Assembly (NCBI GenBank): GCA_037951165.1
Contig: JBBDHG010000008.1
Span: 9,181,001 to 9,245,000, forward strand
Length of the DNA stretch: 64,000 nt
From: Lophius americanus
Lineage: Eukaryota > Chordata > Actinopteri > Lophiiformes > Lophiidae
Reading direction: 5' to 3'
A model generated the notes under the pieces. The model saw only the letters and a list, made by a program, of their open reading frames with translations. It had not been told where the DNA came from and searched no databases. A program made the position numbers and the translations under genes. Shown in pieces: positions 43,049 through 54,806 of this stretch (the stretch's first letter is position 1; the number at the start of each line of letters is the position of its first letter).

Positions 43049-43184
43049 GTTTCATCTGTCAACATCTTTGAAGCCTAATATATTTACAGTTGCCTGGCAG
43101 CACCATCAGGTGTTCAGGGTTGAATCATGGATTAATTATGCTCTTCTAATCATCAAGTCTTCATTCCCACAATTCTATGATGTG

Positions 43185-43232
43185 TTATAATAATAATAAT
43201 AATAATACATTTAATTTATAACGCACTTTACA
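43185..43232 (-). mobile_element. L2-type LINE tail, minimal
   Basis: The plus strand reads AAT repeats, then ACATTTAATTTATAACGCAC and TTTACAA. This is the reverse complement of the ending seen at 30.75 kb. Confidence 0.75.
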
Positions 43233-44289
43233 ACAATTTCAGGCTGGCCTTGATAGTCCACAAGCCCAGCTCCGGGGGTTGTATGGCTGGATCTGTAAAC
43301 GCTAGAATGCACCCTTTGAGATAGGTGAAAAGACTCTTCATGAGCCTGAAATTTTAATATTGGCAACCTCTCACCGACTCTCTGTGCTACATTCCCACTG
43401 ACACATTTATTCTGAATTTTTCAGTCTCAAGTGCTCATGAAGCAGGGATACTTAACCTGATGTAGCCGTCTGTGCATATGACTCCCATATGACACATGCT
43501 TTATCTAATTGCGATAAGACTATTCAAAAATGTATTTCCTCTATTATGCACCAGTAAACTGGACTTCCGAATGACACAGAGCTCATAGCTTTGTCTGAAC
43601 GTGTGCAGTGTAGACACCGAGATAGAAATAGAGCTGCTGCTTACATTGTGATCTATTTACTATTTGTCTCTCTACATGGCTGCTTGTTGTGTCCTTAATC
43701 CCTACATCTCTTGTTAACTCTCTGTTAGATCGAGCGAAGATCAACAAGAATTTGTATGATCACAGTTCATCTGCTACTTGGTACCAGAGAGTCCTCCGCT
43801 GCTGCAAAAAAAACCCAATTCTTCTTTCAGATCTCATGTGTGAGGTCCGAAACAAGCCGAGTTTGTTTGCCGTTATTTTTGGTCACCTTAGATAACCTGA
43901 AGCCTAAGGCTGGCCATCATGAAGCCAAATCTGTTTTAAATTTCTGCCCGACTGATGCTGGAGAAGGAGATTTTTTCACTTCTTTCACAAGTGAAGTCAG
44001 TAGGGGTCACAGTACCACCAAAGGCAATACATTATAAAAACTTACTCAAACCTAGGTAAATTAAAGAAAAAAATAATAAACACTTTACCTATAATAATAA
44101 TAAATAGAAGTTTGCCCTACCAAGGAACGTTGACTGCATTTGACCAGGACTCCTCGAGATGCAGGACTATTTTACCACTACCTGACTTCATGAATTTCGT
44201 CAGTAATGAAATCTCTAGTTAACAGCAAAAAGATGAAGATGTATAAGCAACCAAATATGGCGACCGAACCCCCAGCCTGTAATACTATA
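43233..44289. other. Single-copy stretch, no gene seen
   Basis: Short AAT run at about 44093-44104. Nothing else recognised. Confidence 0.4.
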
Positions 44290-44425
44290 TACAGGGGCAG
44301 CACTGGTGCCTCACATCCAGAAGGTTCTAGGGTAAGACCCACCTGGAGACTTTCCTTGTGGAGTTCAAATTCCCCTGTTTGCATTGGTTTCCTCAAGTTA
44401 CTCAATCTTTATCCCACAGTCCAGA
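44290..44425 (+). mobile_element. Teleost tRNA-headed repeat, degenerate copy
   Basis: GGGGCAGCACTGGTGCCTCA, then AAGGTTCTAGGGTAAGACCC, TTGTGGAGTTCAAATTCCCC and CCCACAGTCCAGAGCCC follow the order of a common fish repeat ('GGTGGCGCAGTGGTTAGCAC', 'GCCTCACAGCAAGAAGGTTC', 'CCCACAGTCCAAAGACATGC'). Better-preserved relatives lie at 49.5 and 50.6 kb on the minus strand. Confidence 0.55.
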
Positions 44426-46704
44426 GCCCCAAGACTGATTTCAGTGTTGGTCTTAACATCAGCTATTTGGAGGAGCAATTAGAGCCCAATCGAATCCAGG
44501 CTCCGGGAGAAGCTCAGCCAGTCAAAAAGGGGAATGGCGGGGGTCTTCCATCTGGAGGAGATCTTCACAGATTCAATGGATTGCCGTTCGCTGCTCAGCT
44601 CTGTCACATGATCCAGACATCCACACATTACTTCTTCTTTTTGTAAGGTTTTTCCGAAGCTTCAAAATATTCCAAAATCTCCTTAAAAGCCTTGAAACTC
44701 ATCAAAGGGGTCTTTTACTTTCATTTGGTCAACTACACTGAGTTTCATGCCCCGATAATCGTTGGACACCGTCCTGTGTCATGACTTTACATCATTTATT
44801 GTGTTTTATGGTTTCCTCTCCAGATTTGATGTTCCTAAAAACAGTTTTTTTATTTTAAGTGTTATCCCTGAAGCCAATTTTATGCTATGAAGACAATAGT
44901 TTAAACGAGGCCCAAATGGTCCAGAGCCAGTTGACAAAGTAAACAGAGAAAGTGCTCCTTTTTTTCTGATTTATGAAGGAGAGGAACAAAGTAATGTCTA
45001 ACCTCTTTTGCTCTGACAGTCCCAAGTTTTCTTTACATGTTACCAATTCCAGCACGGATGCCGACCAAGAGCAGGATGTTAAGTAGACCTAATGTGCGAG
45101 CAATTTGCAATCACTCTGACAGCGAAATAAACCCTTTTAACAGGGAACATTGACAATTTTATCAAAAGGCATGCAGGTTTGTTTAGTTGTGTTAGACTTT
45201 GCCCTTGTCTAAGCTTACTAGCTCCTCAGCCACACAGCAGAAGGCACCTGCCACAGCGAGGTCAAAAAAGGGGCATCATGGAGCACGTTCTGCCCAGGTT
45301 TAGAAAGCACACTGTGTACAGTGTTAGTCAGAGAGAATGGTCAGCTCTTGGCTGGAGACGGCGTGCAGTGAGACACGAATGGTCACATGTTCTGTTCAGA
45401 GAACATACGATTGAAATGTCTATCATGAAATAACTGGAACAAAGTTTGAGGTAGGCGTCTCAGCACTGACCTCCTCACTCTCTGCAGATATATACATTTT
45501 TGTACATAGAGCTTGTTTGCGTTTTAATCAGAGCCTACAGGGGGTTGCTGGGGTGGTGCCGGGAATAAACGCTCGGATACTAATATCAAGGCAGATGGAG
45601 ACTCTGGAAGTTGTTGCAGCGTAAACAGATGATGAAGAAGGGGTGTGCTGCAAAACAGCTCGAGTTGTTTGCCTGAACTATCTTCAGAGCTTTTAGCATA
45701 CATGGCTCAGCCACAGGCCACATATGGTCGCCCTCGCCCTTCCTCACACACATGACATATTTGATAGAGGGTTTGGTCTATCCAAATATTTTCAAAAACC
45801 CCAGACAGAGTTCAAGAACATTTCTTTGTATTGGTACTAAATATCTACCTCTATTCATTGGTTTCTTCATTTGAGAATTTTACTTGTGGAGTTCCATTTG
45901 AACTTAGGCAATTACTAGTGACGCCTGTCAGTTCAGTTACGGGCTAGCAAAAGTAAAATAGTTTGGCCAGTCTTGGTGCTGAGGTCAAACAGGGATCATT
46001 GGTAAATAGGTAATGGTCAATCAAGCCGAGCAGGGTAAGAGTAATGAGGGACCCTTAGGCTTAGTACATTCCCACTTTTGCTTAAATCAGATTATTTGTG
46101 TAGCTGTTCACATTACTTTTAGAATGTGGCCTATATCAGACACCAGTATGAACAGTTTACAGCTCTAAACTGACCCGCATTTGTTATACGATGACAAAGA
46201 TGTTACATTCAACATACTTGCGATACAGAAGCAAAATGAAAGCCACTGAAGTTAGCTTGACCGCTTTTGTTTATAGTGATGGTTATTGTGTTTTGCAGCT
46301 TTATGGCGAATGCCACTTTTGCATGAATTCCTATCTGATGACTCAGACTGAGGTTGCATTTTAAAAAATCCAACCAGTGTCTGATTTAGGACCACATGGA
46401 AGATCCGATTCCATGTGGTTTGTGCTTTTCACACTGCCATAAAAAAAAAACATATGAGAAAAGAATAAGACCTGGGCCACATTTTTACTGCAGTGAGAAC
46501 TTAGCCTTATTTTGTGTTATAGATTCTTAAAGTTGGCTTAGCCAAGAGACTAGAATACCTGTTTTTCGTATATCTGTGTTAGATAATAGTATTTTCATTG
46601 ATTGTATTCAGCTCAATCTTCCGTTATAATCTAAGATGTTATGACGACCCAAAAGGACAGTATTCAAACACAAAGCAGAATAAAAATGAACGGGAACATT
46701 ACAA
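44426..46704. other. Single-copy stretch, no gene seen
   Basis: The 146-codon plus frame 44206-44646 overlaps the degenerate repeat and has no domain. The 45,180-45,430 frame has none either. Confidence 0.4.
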
Positions 46705-47975
46705 TTGCAAAAATACTTCCAGGCTGGATTACTTTAATGCCCTATTAGCAGGTAGTCCCAATAAGTCTCTGAAACCCCTCCAGCTTATCCAGAATGCTGC
46801 TGCATGCTTGCTGACCAGAACCAGGTTAAGAGAACATATCTCTCCTGTATTAGCTTCCCTTCATTGGCTCCTGGTAAAATCTAGAATCGAATTCAAAATC
46901 CTTCTGCTCACTTTCAAAGCCCTTTATGGTCAGGCACCAATGTATCTGAAGGAGCTCATAGTTCCATATTGTCCAATCAGAACTCTGCGCTCCCAGCATG
47001 CAGGGTTACTTATAGTCCCCAGAGTCTACAGGAGTAGAATTGGAGCCAGAGCCTTTAGATGTCAGGCTCCTCTCCTCTGGAACCATCACCCAATCTTCGT
47101 TTGGGGGGCAGAGACCCTCTCTACATTTAAAAGTAGGCTTAAAACATTTATAATAAAAGCTGGAGTAAGCTAGCTTTTAGCTATGCTGCTATAGGTTTAG
47201 ACTGTTAGGGGATCACCCATGATACACTGAGCTTTTCGCTCTTCCTCTCTCACTGTCCCTCTTTATACATCCCACTCACTTTAATGCATGTTACTGGATT
47301 ATTGCATTTTACTGGATTAATGCATGTTACTGGATTAATTCATGTTAAATGTATTAATACATGTTAATGGATTAATTCATGTTAAATGGTTTAATGCATG
47401 TTACTAACTTTACTTCTTCCCTGGAGTCTTTGTGTTTTCTCGCCCTGTAAGGTCACATGGTTGGTGATTATATCTGCTGCTGTGGACCTGCTCGATGTCC
47501 AATGATCACAAGATGCTGATGATGATAATTATTGTTGTTATCATTATTATTATTATTATTGTATGGTATTTCCCCATAAACTATCGCTAAATGTTACGTT
47601 AATATTAATGATATTTTCAACCGGGGATCCCTGCTGCTGCCGCGGCCCGACCATTGAGAGGTTGAAGAAAGTGGATTATAGCTGACATCTTTGCTGCTTT
47701 TTCCCCCGTCTGTCTTTCTCCTCACCTGTGTCTTTCTCTTTCTCTCTCTCACTCTCTCTGTCTCTTTTTTTCAAACCCAACTGGTCATGGCAGTAGGCCA
47801 TTCACCCTGAGTCTTGTATTTACTCGAGGTTTCTGCCCGTTATAAAGGCAGTTTTTTCTCGCCATCGTCGCCAAGTGCTTGCTCATGGAGGAATTTCTTG
47901 CATCTCTGTAGATAATTATATAAAGAGTTTGGTCTAGACCTGCTCTTTCTGGAAAGCACCTTACCAGGGAACAGC
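46705..47975 (+). mobile_element. L2/CR1-type LINE, 3' half with coding end
   Basis: The plus frame 46598-47173 carries, from about residue 38, NTSRLDYFNALLAGSPNKSL, then LQLIQNAAACLLTRTR, ISPVLASLHWLLVKSRIEFK, LLWNHHP and LSTFKSRLKTFII and a stop. This is the C-terminal region typical of fish L2/CR1 LINE proteins, still open for about 155 codons. The RT catalytic part is absent. The 3' UTR runs to about 47975 (CCTTTCTGGAAAG-type ending, plus strand TCTTTCTGGAAAGCACCTTA). The first 37 residues of the frame are unrelated flank. Confidence 0.88.
47284..47408 (+). repeat. Degenerate tandem repeat in LINE 3' UTR
   Basis: About six units of TGCATGTTACTGGATTAAT, 17-20 bp each, with AAATG variants. 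The matching point of the copy at 24.45 kb has only one and a half units, so the array expanded in this copy. Confidence 0.85.
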
Positions 47976-49121
47976 AGGACAAAAAGAAAGAAGGACAGGT
48001 ACACCTGAGCACAGGACAGACTGAATAAGCAGGAATCCCTAAATCAAGTCAAAGTCAAAAAATGCAAGAAAATAAATGTGATTACAAGGGTCAAGAATGG
48101 TTTCTACAGCCTTTAAATGCATTAGAGGCTGGAACAATGCATCAGCCCTGGTAATGAGTCAGATTAATCGCAGGTGTGCTGATGCTAACCAGACACTTTC
48201 TGGTGGGTGGAGAATGGCATGCCCTGGTAGGGAGACGGGATAAGACGGTCAAGAATAACCGAGGAACACAAACAAAAAACACAAGAGCGGAGAGGGGATA
48301 CTTCTGCTAAATCCTTTTTTCTTACCATTTTGCCATTCAGTTTGCTTATAAGGCCAATCATGAGCTTTCAGTAGCTGTATTTGCTTTTATTCGGGTCAAG
48401 CAGGTTTTGCCTACCCGTTGGGAGATTTTTCTGCATTATCAAAAACAATTGGATCATATTTTAAAATATTTGGCTTCTCTCTAATATGTCTGTTTTTGTA
48501 ATACACTATGCATTCAAGTTGGAAACACATCACTGTTGCAGATGGTCAAATGTGATATTGAAAAAAGAAATTTCATAGTAATGTGGTGGAAAGTGATGTT
48601 GCAGCCGAGACTGTGACCATGATTACAGGATCTGATTGTGGCTGGGAGAAAAGGAGAGGGCACATGTGCTGCCAGAGCACAAATACAGATGCAAGTAACT
48701 ACTGCTGTCTGCCTTGGGACAATATAAGACCTCAAATTTGTTATATAGTATTTGCATTTACCTATTGATAAAGTTGATTAAATAGTGCAATGTGTGTTAT
48801 GATGGACATTTTGGATTATTATCCACATCAGCATGAATTGGGTTCTTTCCAATCGCAGTGTGTTTCTGTGTCCTTTGGCACAATTTTTCTAGTTTACATG
48901 ATGCATTGCGTGGGATTAGATCCAATTATGTTCTAATTATATTCCCTAAATAATTTGATTTCATTCTATCATCTGCCATGTGATGTAGAGTCTGATGCTG
49001 AAGTAGTTGTGAGATCATTACTTGGCAGCACATATTGATGATTTTTGTGAACAGAAGAAGTATTCTATTTATTCTGTTTGACGAGAAGCTGTTCAACCTG
49101 GATCTCGTTGTCTTAATCTCA
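47976..49121. other. Single-copy stretch, no gene seen
   Basis: No domain in the frames at 48514-48768. No repeat recognised. Confidence 0.4.
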
Positions 49122-49152
49122 ATTCCCATCGTTCTAAGAAAACGATGGGAAT
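49122..49152. repeat. Perfect hairpin, 12-bp stem
   Basis: ATTCCCATCGTT pairs with AACGATGGGAAT across the 7-nt loop CTAAGAA. It sits in evenly composed, apparently single-copy sequence. Confidence 0.85.
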
Positions 49153-49528
49153 CGGAAGCAGCCAAACGAACTGATCCCAATCCTTTTCGCCTGGCAAATT
49201 TGCGAATTGCGTTATAATGTGATGTAAATAAATAACAATACTTGTGTGGCATTAGCTCCTTGTAAAATAGATCATTATATACTACATTAAAAAATGCTCA
49301 ACACACACTGCTTAGTATAATTTTCTGCAGCACAAAATCACAACTAAGACCTCTTTGTTTGGGTTAGGGCGTGAAGACGGTGTGATCTTAGGGTTTTATT
49401 AAAAGCATAATTTACCTAAAAAATGAAAATTCAGTTATGCTAATGTAAATTCAGGAAATAAGTTTCTTCTTCAAAACCTTTCTGAAATTTCACGGTGAGC
49501 ACTGGTAATCCTTATAAGGATATCTAGT
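49153..49528. other. Single-copy stretch, no gene seen
   Basis: Nothing recognised. Confidence 0.4.
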
Positions 49529-49790
49529 TCATTCATTATCTGTAACCTGTTGGGCGTTGTGGGGGGCTTGAGTATATCCCAGCTGGTACTTCTTAGTATC
49601 TTGGTACTTCTTTTCGCGGAGGTTGACAGCACCCTGGATAAGACTCAAACTGATGTGGGAGGAAGCCGGAGTACCCGGAGAGAACCCACGCACATACGGG
49701 GAGAACATACAAGCTCCCCACAGAAAAGTGCTGGCAGAGGCGGACTCGAACACTCCAGCTTTTTACTGTGACGCAGCAATGCTTGTTCAA
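49529..49790 (-). mobile_element. Teleost tRNA-headed repeat, copy 2
   Basis: On the minus strand: GTGTTCGAGTCCGCCTCTGC (B-box-like), GGGGAGCTTGTATGTTCTCC, GTGGGTTCTCTCCGGGTACT, CCGGCTTCCTCCCACATC and finally CAGCTGGGATATACTCAAGC. These phrases occur in a very common fish repeat with a tRNA-like start. The middle part (the 'GTTAATTGGTGACTCTAAAT' region) is deleted. Confidence 0.75.
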
Positions 49791-50584
49791 TACATTTCTT
49801 AACTATATTGTCAACAGATATCAGACATCATCTTTTAAACCACAGGCAGGTTTCATTCCTCTTAATCAGTCATTGATGAGTTTGATATGTTTAAATGACA
49901 GGAGTGATTTGCTACGTTTGGTGAGGCTATAGCTATATAATGTCCTTGCTTAGTGTGTTTCAGGTAACTTCAGTCTTAACAACATATTTAACCTGCTGAT
50001 GCTTTTTGACTTGTACTTTTTTTGCGCTGGGTTGACTAATGTGCCTATTTTGCTCTATTCAGTGTTCAGTTTGCTTTAATGTATTGAAGCACATCAATCT
50101 CATCTTCTGCTGTGTGTTCCGTCAAATCTGCATGATCGCGTGAGTAAGTGAGGAGTGTGTGTGACAAGTAATGTGGAGGAAGAACCATTATTTGTCACCT
50201 AGAATCACACATTTAGCAAAACCTGTTATGTGGCCCCATCTGTAATGAGCAGTCGGCAGTCCTATACACAGATCAACCTCTTGCGTCACATGCATGTGGA
50301 AGATGGCCATCCCACTCTGACCGTTCTTCATGAGATGGTCTGAAAAGACCTTTCAATGTCAAGGAATGTCCAATTCTCACAACCGAACTGGTAAAAACAC
50401 CTCAATTCGGGATTTGCGCAAGGTGTCTGCCTGTTAAAGGTTGTTTTTCTCGACACTGTCATCAATAATTGTTCATGTGGGAATAGACGAGTCTTTGGAG
50501 AATAAAAAGTACATTTCAGACTTTCTCATTTTTGAAAGTGCTATGAGCTTACTTTTGTTGTGATTCAGCACTATACATCATTCC
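49791..50584. other. Single-copy stretch, no gene seen
   Basis: Nothing recognised. Confidence 0.4.
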
Positions 50585-50830
50585 TAACCTGTGGAGGGTC
50601 TGGAGTCAATACCAGCTGATTTTGGGTACCCCCTGGGGTTCATCGACAAAGTAGCATTCACACCCAAGGGTTGGTTTAGAGTCTCCAATATCCTATATTA
50701 CATGTTCTGGACTATGGGATAGCGGCAACTCCCAGAGGGTACCCATACAGACATAGAGAAAACTTGCAGAGTCCACACGATAAGTCCTCAGGTGGACTAA
50801 AACCCAGAGCATTCTTGCTGTGGGGTAACA
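50585..50830 (-). mobile_element. Teleost tRNA-headed repeat, copy 3
   Basis: The plus strand reads GGGTCTGGAGTCAATACCAG, CACACCCAAGGGTTGGTTTA, GAGTCTCC, TTCTGGACTATGGGATAGCG and ACTTGCAGAGTCCACACGAT. This is the same family as 49529-49790 but keeps the middle and is more diverged. Confidence 0.65.
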
Positions 50831-51699
50831 GTGATATTGACTATGCAACTTTGCTGCACTGGTACCATAAAAATAAACTGAAAGAAGTTGTATTTTCTGA
50901 ACGGGTTGAATTTCTGTAGTACAAAATGTGGAAGACTAGCAGGCATTCTATACAGTTGACAGAAAATAATTATCAAAGCATTTGGTAGCTCTACCGCAAA
51001 GGAAAAAAAAGATGGCAATGGTCAAGTGTGTTGCATTACATAATAGTCAAATACGCAGCAAATGATCAAATAGTTGCTGGAAAATATCAGAATTTCTTGA
51101 AATGCACCAGCAGTGGGAGACAGGAAGTCTTCTAAAAGGTAAAAAGTGATTTAAATGATACTTGTTGTGCAACAATCTCCAAAGCAGCTTTGCTAAAATG
51201 TCACGTGGACACGAATGCGGTTGTTAGACCTGAAGGAGTCAGTGTGAAAATAAATACATTTTGTTTTCGCATGGTTCCTTACCGAATCAATGACATGATG
51301 AAAATGGATAAAGGCTACAATCCTGTTCACAGTGAGTGCATGATTACACACCTGATAAGAACTTACAGTACAACCTGTGTCATAATATAATTGATGTCAT
51401 GGTTTGCTATACTAGTCGTTGCACTAACGTACACATCAGTACATGACTGATTCGGACTAACAGTTACATTGGCAGGCATTTACATGCGTAGCCCTTTGTT
51501 TCAATTTAAATGCATGATTTATGGTTCGGTATTTCTTCTTGAGGTATTTTCATACTGATGGGTTTGTGAGTCATCCATCTGTCTATTTCTGCATCTGCCT
51601 CTGAGCATCACACTTCACTAATTACTCTAGACTGTATCAGGGCATATATTGTCAGTCATCTCTAGTGGTTGATACCCCAGAATAAACTTATCTGTTGTG
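50831..51699. other. Single-copy stretch, no gene seen
   Basis: Nothing recognised. Confidence 0.4.
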
Positions 51700-52100
51700 T
51701 CAGAGAGAAAAACAAAAATATCTTCAGAAGACTGCCGTGGTTTTTTGTCGTCTGCGGTGCGTTTCTGTGTGTTGATCCGAGAGCTGCTCAGTGAATCGCT
51801 GATGATCAGAGCATCAGCAGAGCCGGGCTTTAAAAACAAGAGTTCCCATCCCACCTGGCCTCTCCATCCTTTCATCCATTCTGCTCTCTCTGCAGCAGAC
51901 TGAGTGGGCACCGCACGCCTCTCTACGCCACTCCATGGTGGCATGGCGCCCCCCGGAGGCAGATCTCTCTCCCTAATCACCACCTCCTCCGCCTCCTGCA
52001 GCAGTGGACCACATCATGAATATTTCACCAGGTTTAACTCGAACTTAAAATATGCATTCTAATTGGGCCTAAGTGCCGCAGCTCCTCTCTAAGTAGCTTT
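51700..52100. promoter_or_regulatory. Candidate conserved non-coding block
   Basis: Balanced composition with frames open on both strands (minus 51983-51627, plus 51697-51903). It contains ATATGCATTCTAATTGGGCC, with octamer-like and homeodomain-like cores (ATGCAT, CTAATTG). No domain or splice pattern favours an exon. Confidence 0.32.
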
Positions 52101-53186
52101 CCAGATCTTTCCCCCCATATCCCTCTCCAACTGACATGTTTCGTACGCTTGATATATTTTCTTAATGTTGCTCACTAATCTGTCTCTTCCTCGCTCAACT
52201 TCCCTAACAGTGGCATTGTGTTGTCGTACCATTATAACACCAACCTAAGGCTGCAACATATACATAAATGACTTGCAGATATAAAATTAACTCTGGCCAT
52301 ATCTGTTTCATTAACATTTGTCATTTACCAAAATTAAAATGGCTGTGTTTTAGTCTCTATATTGCAATCTTATGAGATTCAAATATATTTAGTTTTTTTA
52401 GGAGTCTATACCTTAACCGTTAAAGGAATGAGGATAAATTCTGAATTATCTCAGATAAACTTAGTTATGATTGCATGACCTTTTGGCTGTTTCTGAATAG
52501 TTTCTGTTTTTTGTATAAATCAGTTGCATCGTCTGTGGGGATTCCAGAAACACAACACATAGTGTTGCTAAAACAGTGGTGTTAGTTTTAATTCCAATAG
52601 AGGACTCAGTCAGCCTCGGCCTTCAGTCAGGAAAGGACATATTTACTTATTCACACACAAGGAGGGAGGAGGTTTCACCATGCTTCATATTAGATAGAGA
52701 AAAATTTCAATGCTCTGTCTCAAATGTCTCAAATGCATTAATACACTACCATCTCGGCTAGCATAGGATTTTGATGCAGCCTCCAAAAGATATGATCTTA
52801 GCACCAAACAGATGTTAGATTTTAGTTGAATCATGCTGAAGTCAAAACACAAGATTTGCTGGACGGCAATATCCAACTGACAGTTGTGGGCGCGACATTG
52901 GCCAACCAAAATTTAACATCTGTCCACGCTGATGTAATTCTTCATTTCACAACATCAATAGACATGAATGGGAAATCAGAAGGGAAAAAAAGTGTGTAAG
53001 ACAGTGTAAGGTTATATAAAAAACATCCCCAAGAGTAGAAAGAGTTAAATACGATCATAAGTTTCACACAGTTTACAGCTTGTCAAGTCAATGCTGGGGT
53101 TTGATGTTGACGCAAATTGTATTTCTAACTAAATTCTAACACCTTTCTGACTAAACTCTTCAGAGACATTGCCAGCTTAGACAAAG
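52101..53186. other. Single-copy stretch, no gene seen
   Basis: Nothing recognised. Confidence 0.4.
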
Positions 53187-53204
53187 TATATATATATATA
53201 TATA
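53187..53204 (+). repeat. TA microsatellite
   Basis: Nine TA units. Confidence 0.92.
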
Positions 53205-53582
53205 CTGTAGTATAGTGCATAGTGCGTTAATTTCAGCAGTGTAGTCTCTCAAATTGAATGCTGCCTCAACGAACTTACAAGAAATTAGGAAAGCAGCATT
53301 AGTCACGTCACTTTGATCCACAACATCTAGGATTTGATATCAGATTGAAAACATTCATATACAGCTTACAGGTCAAATAACTTTGCATTAGTATTTATCG
53401 GCTCCAGTTCAAAACAGAACAAGACGAGTGGATCAACGTGTTAATTTTCCCCCTTATCCTGTGCGATAAAAACTCGTGTTGAATTTCAGACGTCGTTGTA
53501 TAAATAGAATTCCAGCCATCCCCATTTTAGCAGTGAAGTAGTCAGTCTGTTATTTTTAATTAACCAGCATCAAAAAATTTTT
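53205..53582. other. Single-copy stretch, no gene seen
   Basis: Nothing recognised. Confidence 0.4.
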
Positions 53583-53606
53583 TTATATATATATATATAT
53601 ATATAC
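53583..53606 (+). repeat. TA microsatellite
   Basis: Twelve TA units after a T run. Confidence 0.92.
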
Positions 53607-53649
53607 ACTAACTTGGTACACACACACTTGTATTGCTACACAGAAAACC

Positions 53650-53757
53650 TTGTGATCCCCCAAGATGAGCTGGAGATTGTTGCTGGAGAGAGAGACAATG
53701 CCATTCTGGAATGCCCTTCTTAGCCTGCGACCACTATGACCCGGCCTCCCTCTACTA
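53650..53757 (+). mobile_element. RTE/Rex3-like LINE, short 3' fragment
   Basis: GATCCCCCAAGATGAGCTGG, then GTTGCTGGAGAGAGAGACAA and GCGACCACTATGACCCGGCC correspond to the plus-sense ending of the LINE family at 8.3 and 36 kb ('IPPEELEEVAGERE', then the 'CCCGCGACCCGGCC' region). It abuts family A. Confidence 0.68.
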
Positions 53758-53948
53758 TAAGAAAAATACAACCAAACGTTCCCAAAAATGTTCTAGTTCT
53801 TCCTTGCACTAAGGTCTATGTGGGTCTTAAATTTTAAAATTATCTTTGATATAGTTCTTGAGTTATTGCGTTAACACGAGGGAGCTGCGTTGGAGGCGGG
53901 GTTGATGACGATTCCATAGCATCCCCGACATATCAGGGGTATAAATAT
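53758..53948 (+). mobile_element. Dispersed family A, copy 10 (3' part)
   Basis: From AATACAACCAAACGTTCCCA through TTCTTCCTTGCACTAAGGTC and TATGTGGG to the 3' block GATGACGATTCCATAGCATC. The terminal hairpin is imperfect (ATCCCCGACATATCAGGGGT). Confidence 0.78.
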
Positions 53949-54786
53949 GTATATGTAAATAAAGTCCTTTCAAACGACTTTGAGATTTGGGGGCTTTTGG
54001 AGGATTGAATCGGCATCTGAGCTGTACTGAGTAATTTTATTTTGGGTTTTTTTATGTAATAATATAATAACATTTTGAATGTCAGTGGTGCTTTGTTATG
54101 GTACTTGATTAGCGAGTGTATTGATAAATGCAAGAAAAACAAGTTACTTTCTGCTGTAATGCCCAAGCACATGAGCTCAGAGCTGTGTGTCCTCAGTCAT
54201 TAGTAATTCCGTAGGCTTTTGTCTTTCTTCAATGAAATGCCGTTACTGAGCACTCTTCTCTGTCCTGTTTTCTTCTGTTTGCCATGATTAGCATTCACTG
54301 ATCCTGTTCTTGGTTTGGAATTTTCTTTCTCTCTCTTGGTCTATTATCTCTTTGTGGGACCAGATAATGTTCAAATCTCCAGTGGCTTATATTTCCTTCT
54401 TTCCAATGTTCCAAATCGCTGTCTTGGCGCTGCGTTATCATTTGGTTTACTCTTATTGGTGTTTGGAGAACAGCGTCAGTCTCAAACGGAGGTAGGGGCA
54501 TTATTTGTGGGTGCAGCTCTTGGGTTTGGAGGGAGTGTAACGGGCTGAATTAAAGGTTATTATCATCCTCATTCTGCTCCACATGCCTTTTTTTCCTGTA
54601 AATGCTGCAGATTTCTGAATTTAAAGATTTGTATCCCAAAGGGTACGACTCTAAAAACAGCCCCATACTTTACCAACACCAACCAGCCAAAAGGCCCCAG
54701 ATGACACGATCAAACAATTAAATACAGATTTTAATTGGAATTTGGAGATTATGTAATTTTCTTTTGATTGCATTTAGTTGCATTGC
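53949..54786. other. Single-copy stretch, no gene seen
   Basis: Nothing recognised. Confidence 0.4.
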
Positions 54787-54806
54787 TTTCTCTCTCTCTC
54801 TCTCTG
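54787..54806 (+). repeat. TC microsatellite
   Basis: Ten TC/CT units. Confidence 0.9.

Noticed and set aside
46598..47173. A host protein-coding gene of 191 codons
   Set aside because: Residues from about 38 onward are a LINE C-terminus, followed by the LINE 3' UTR.
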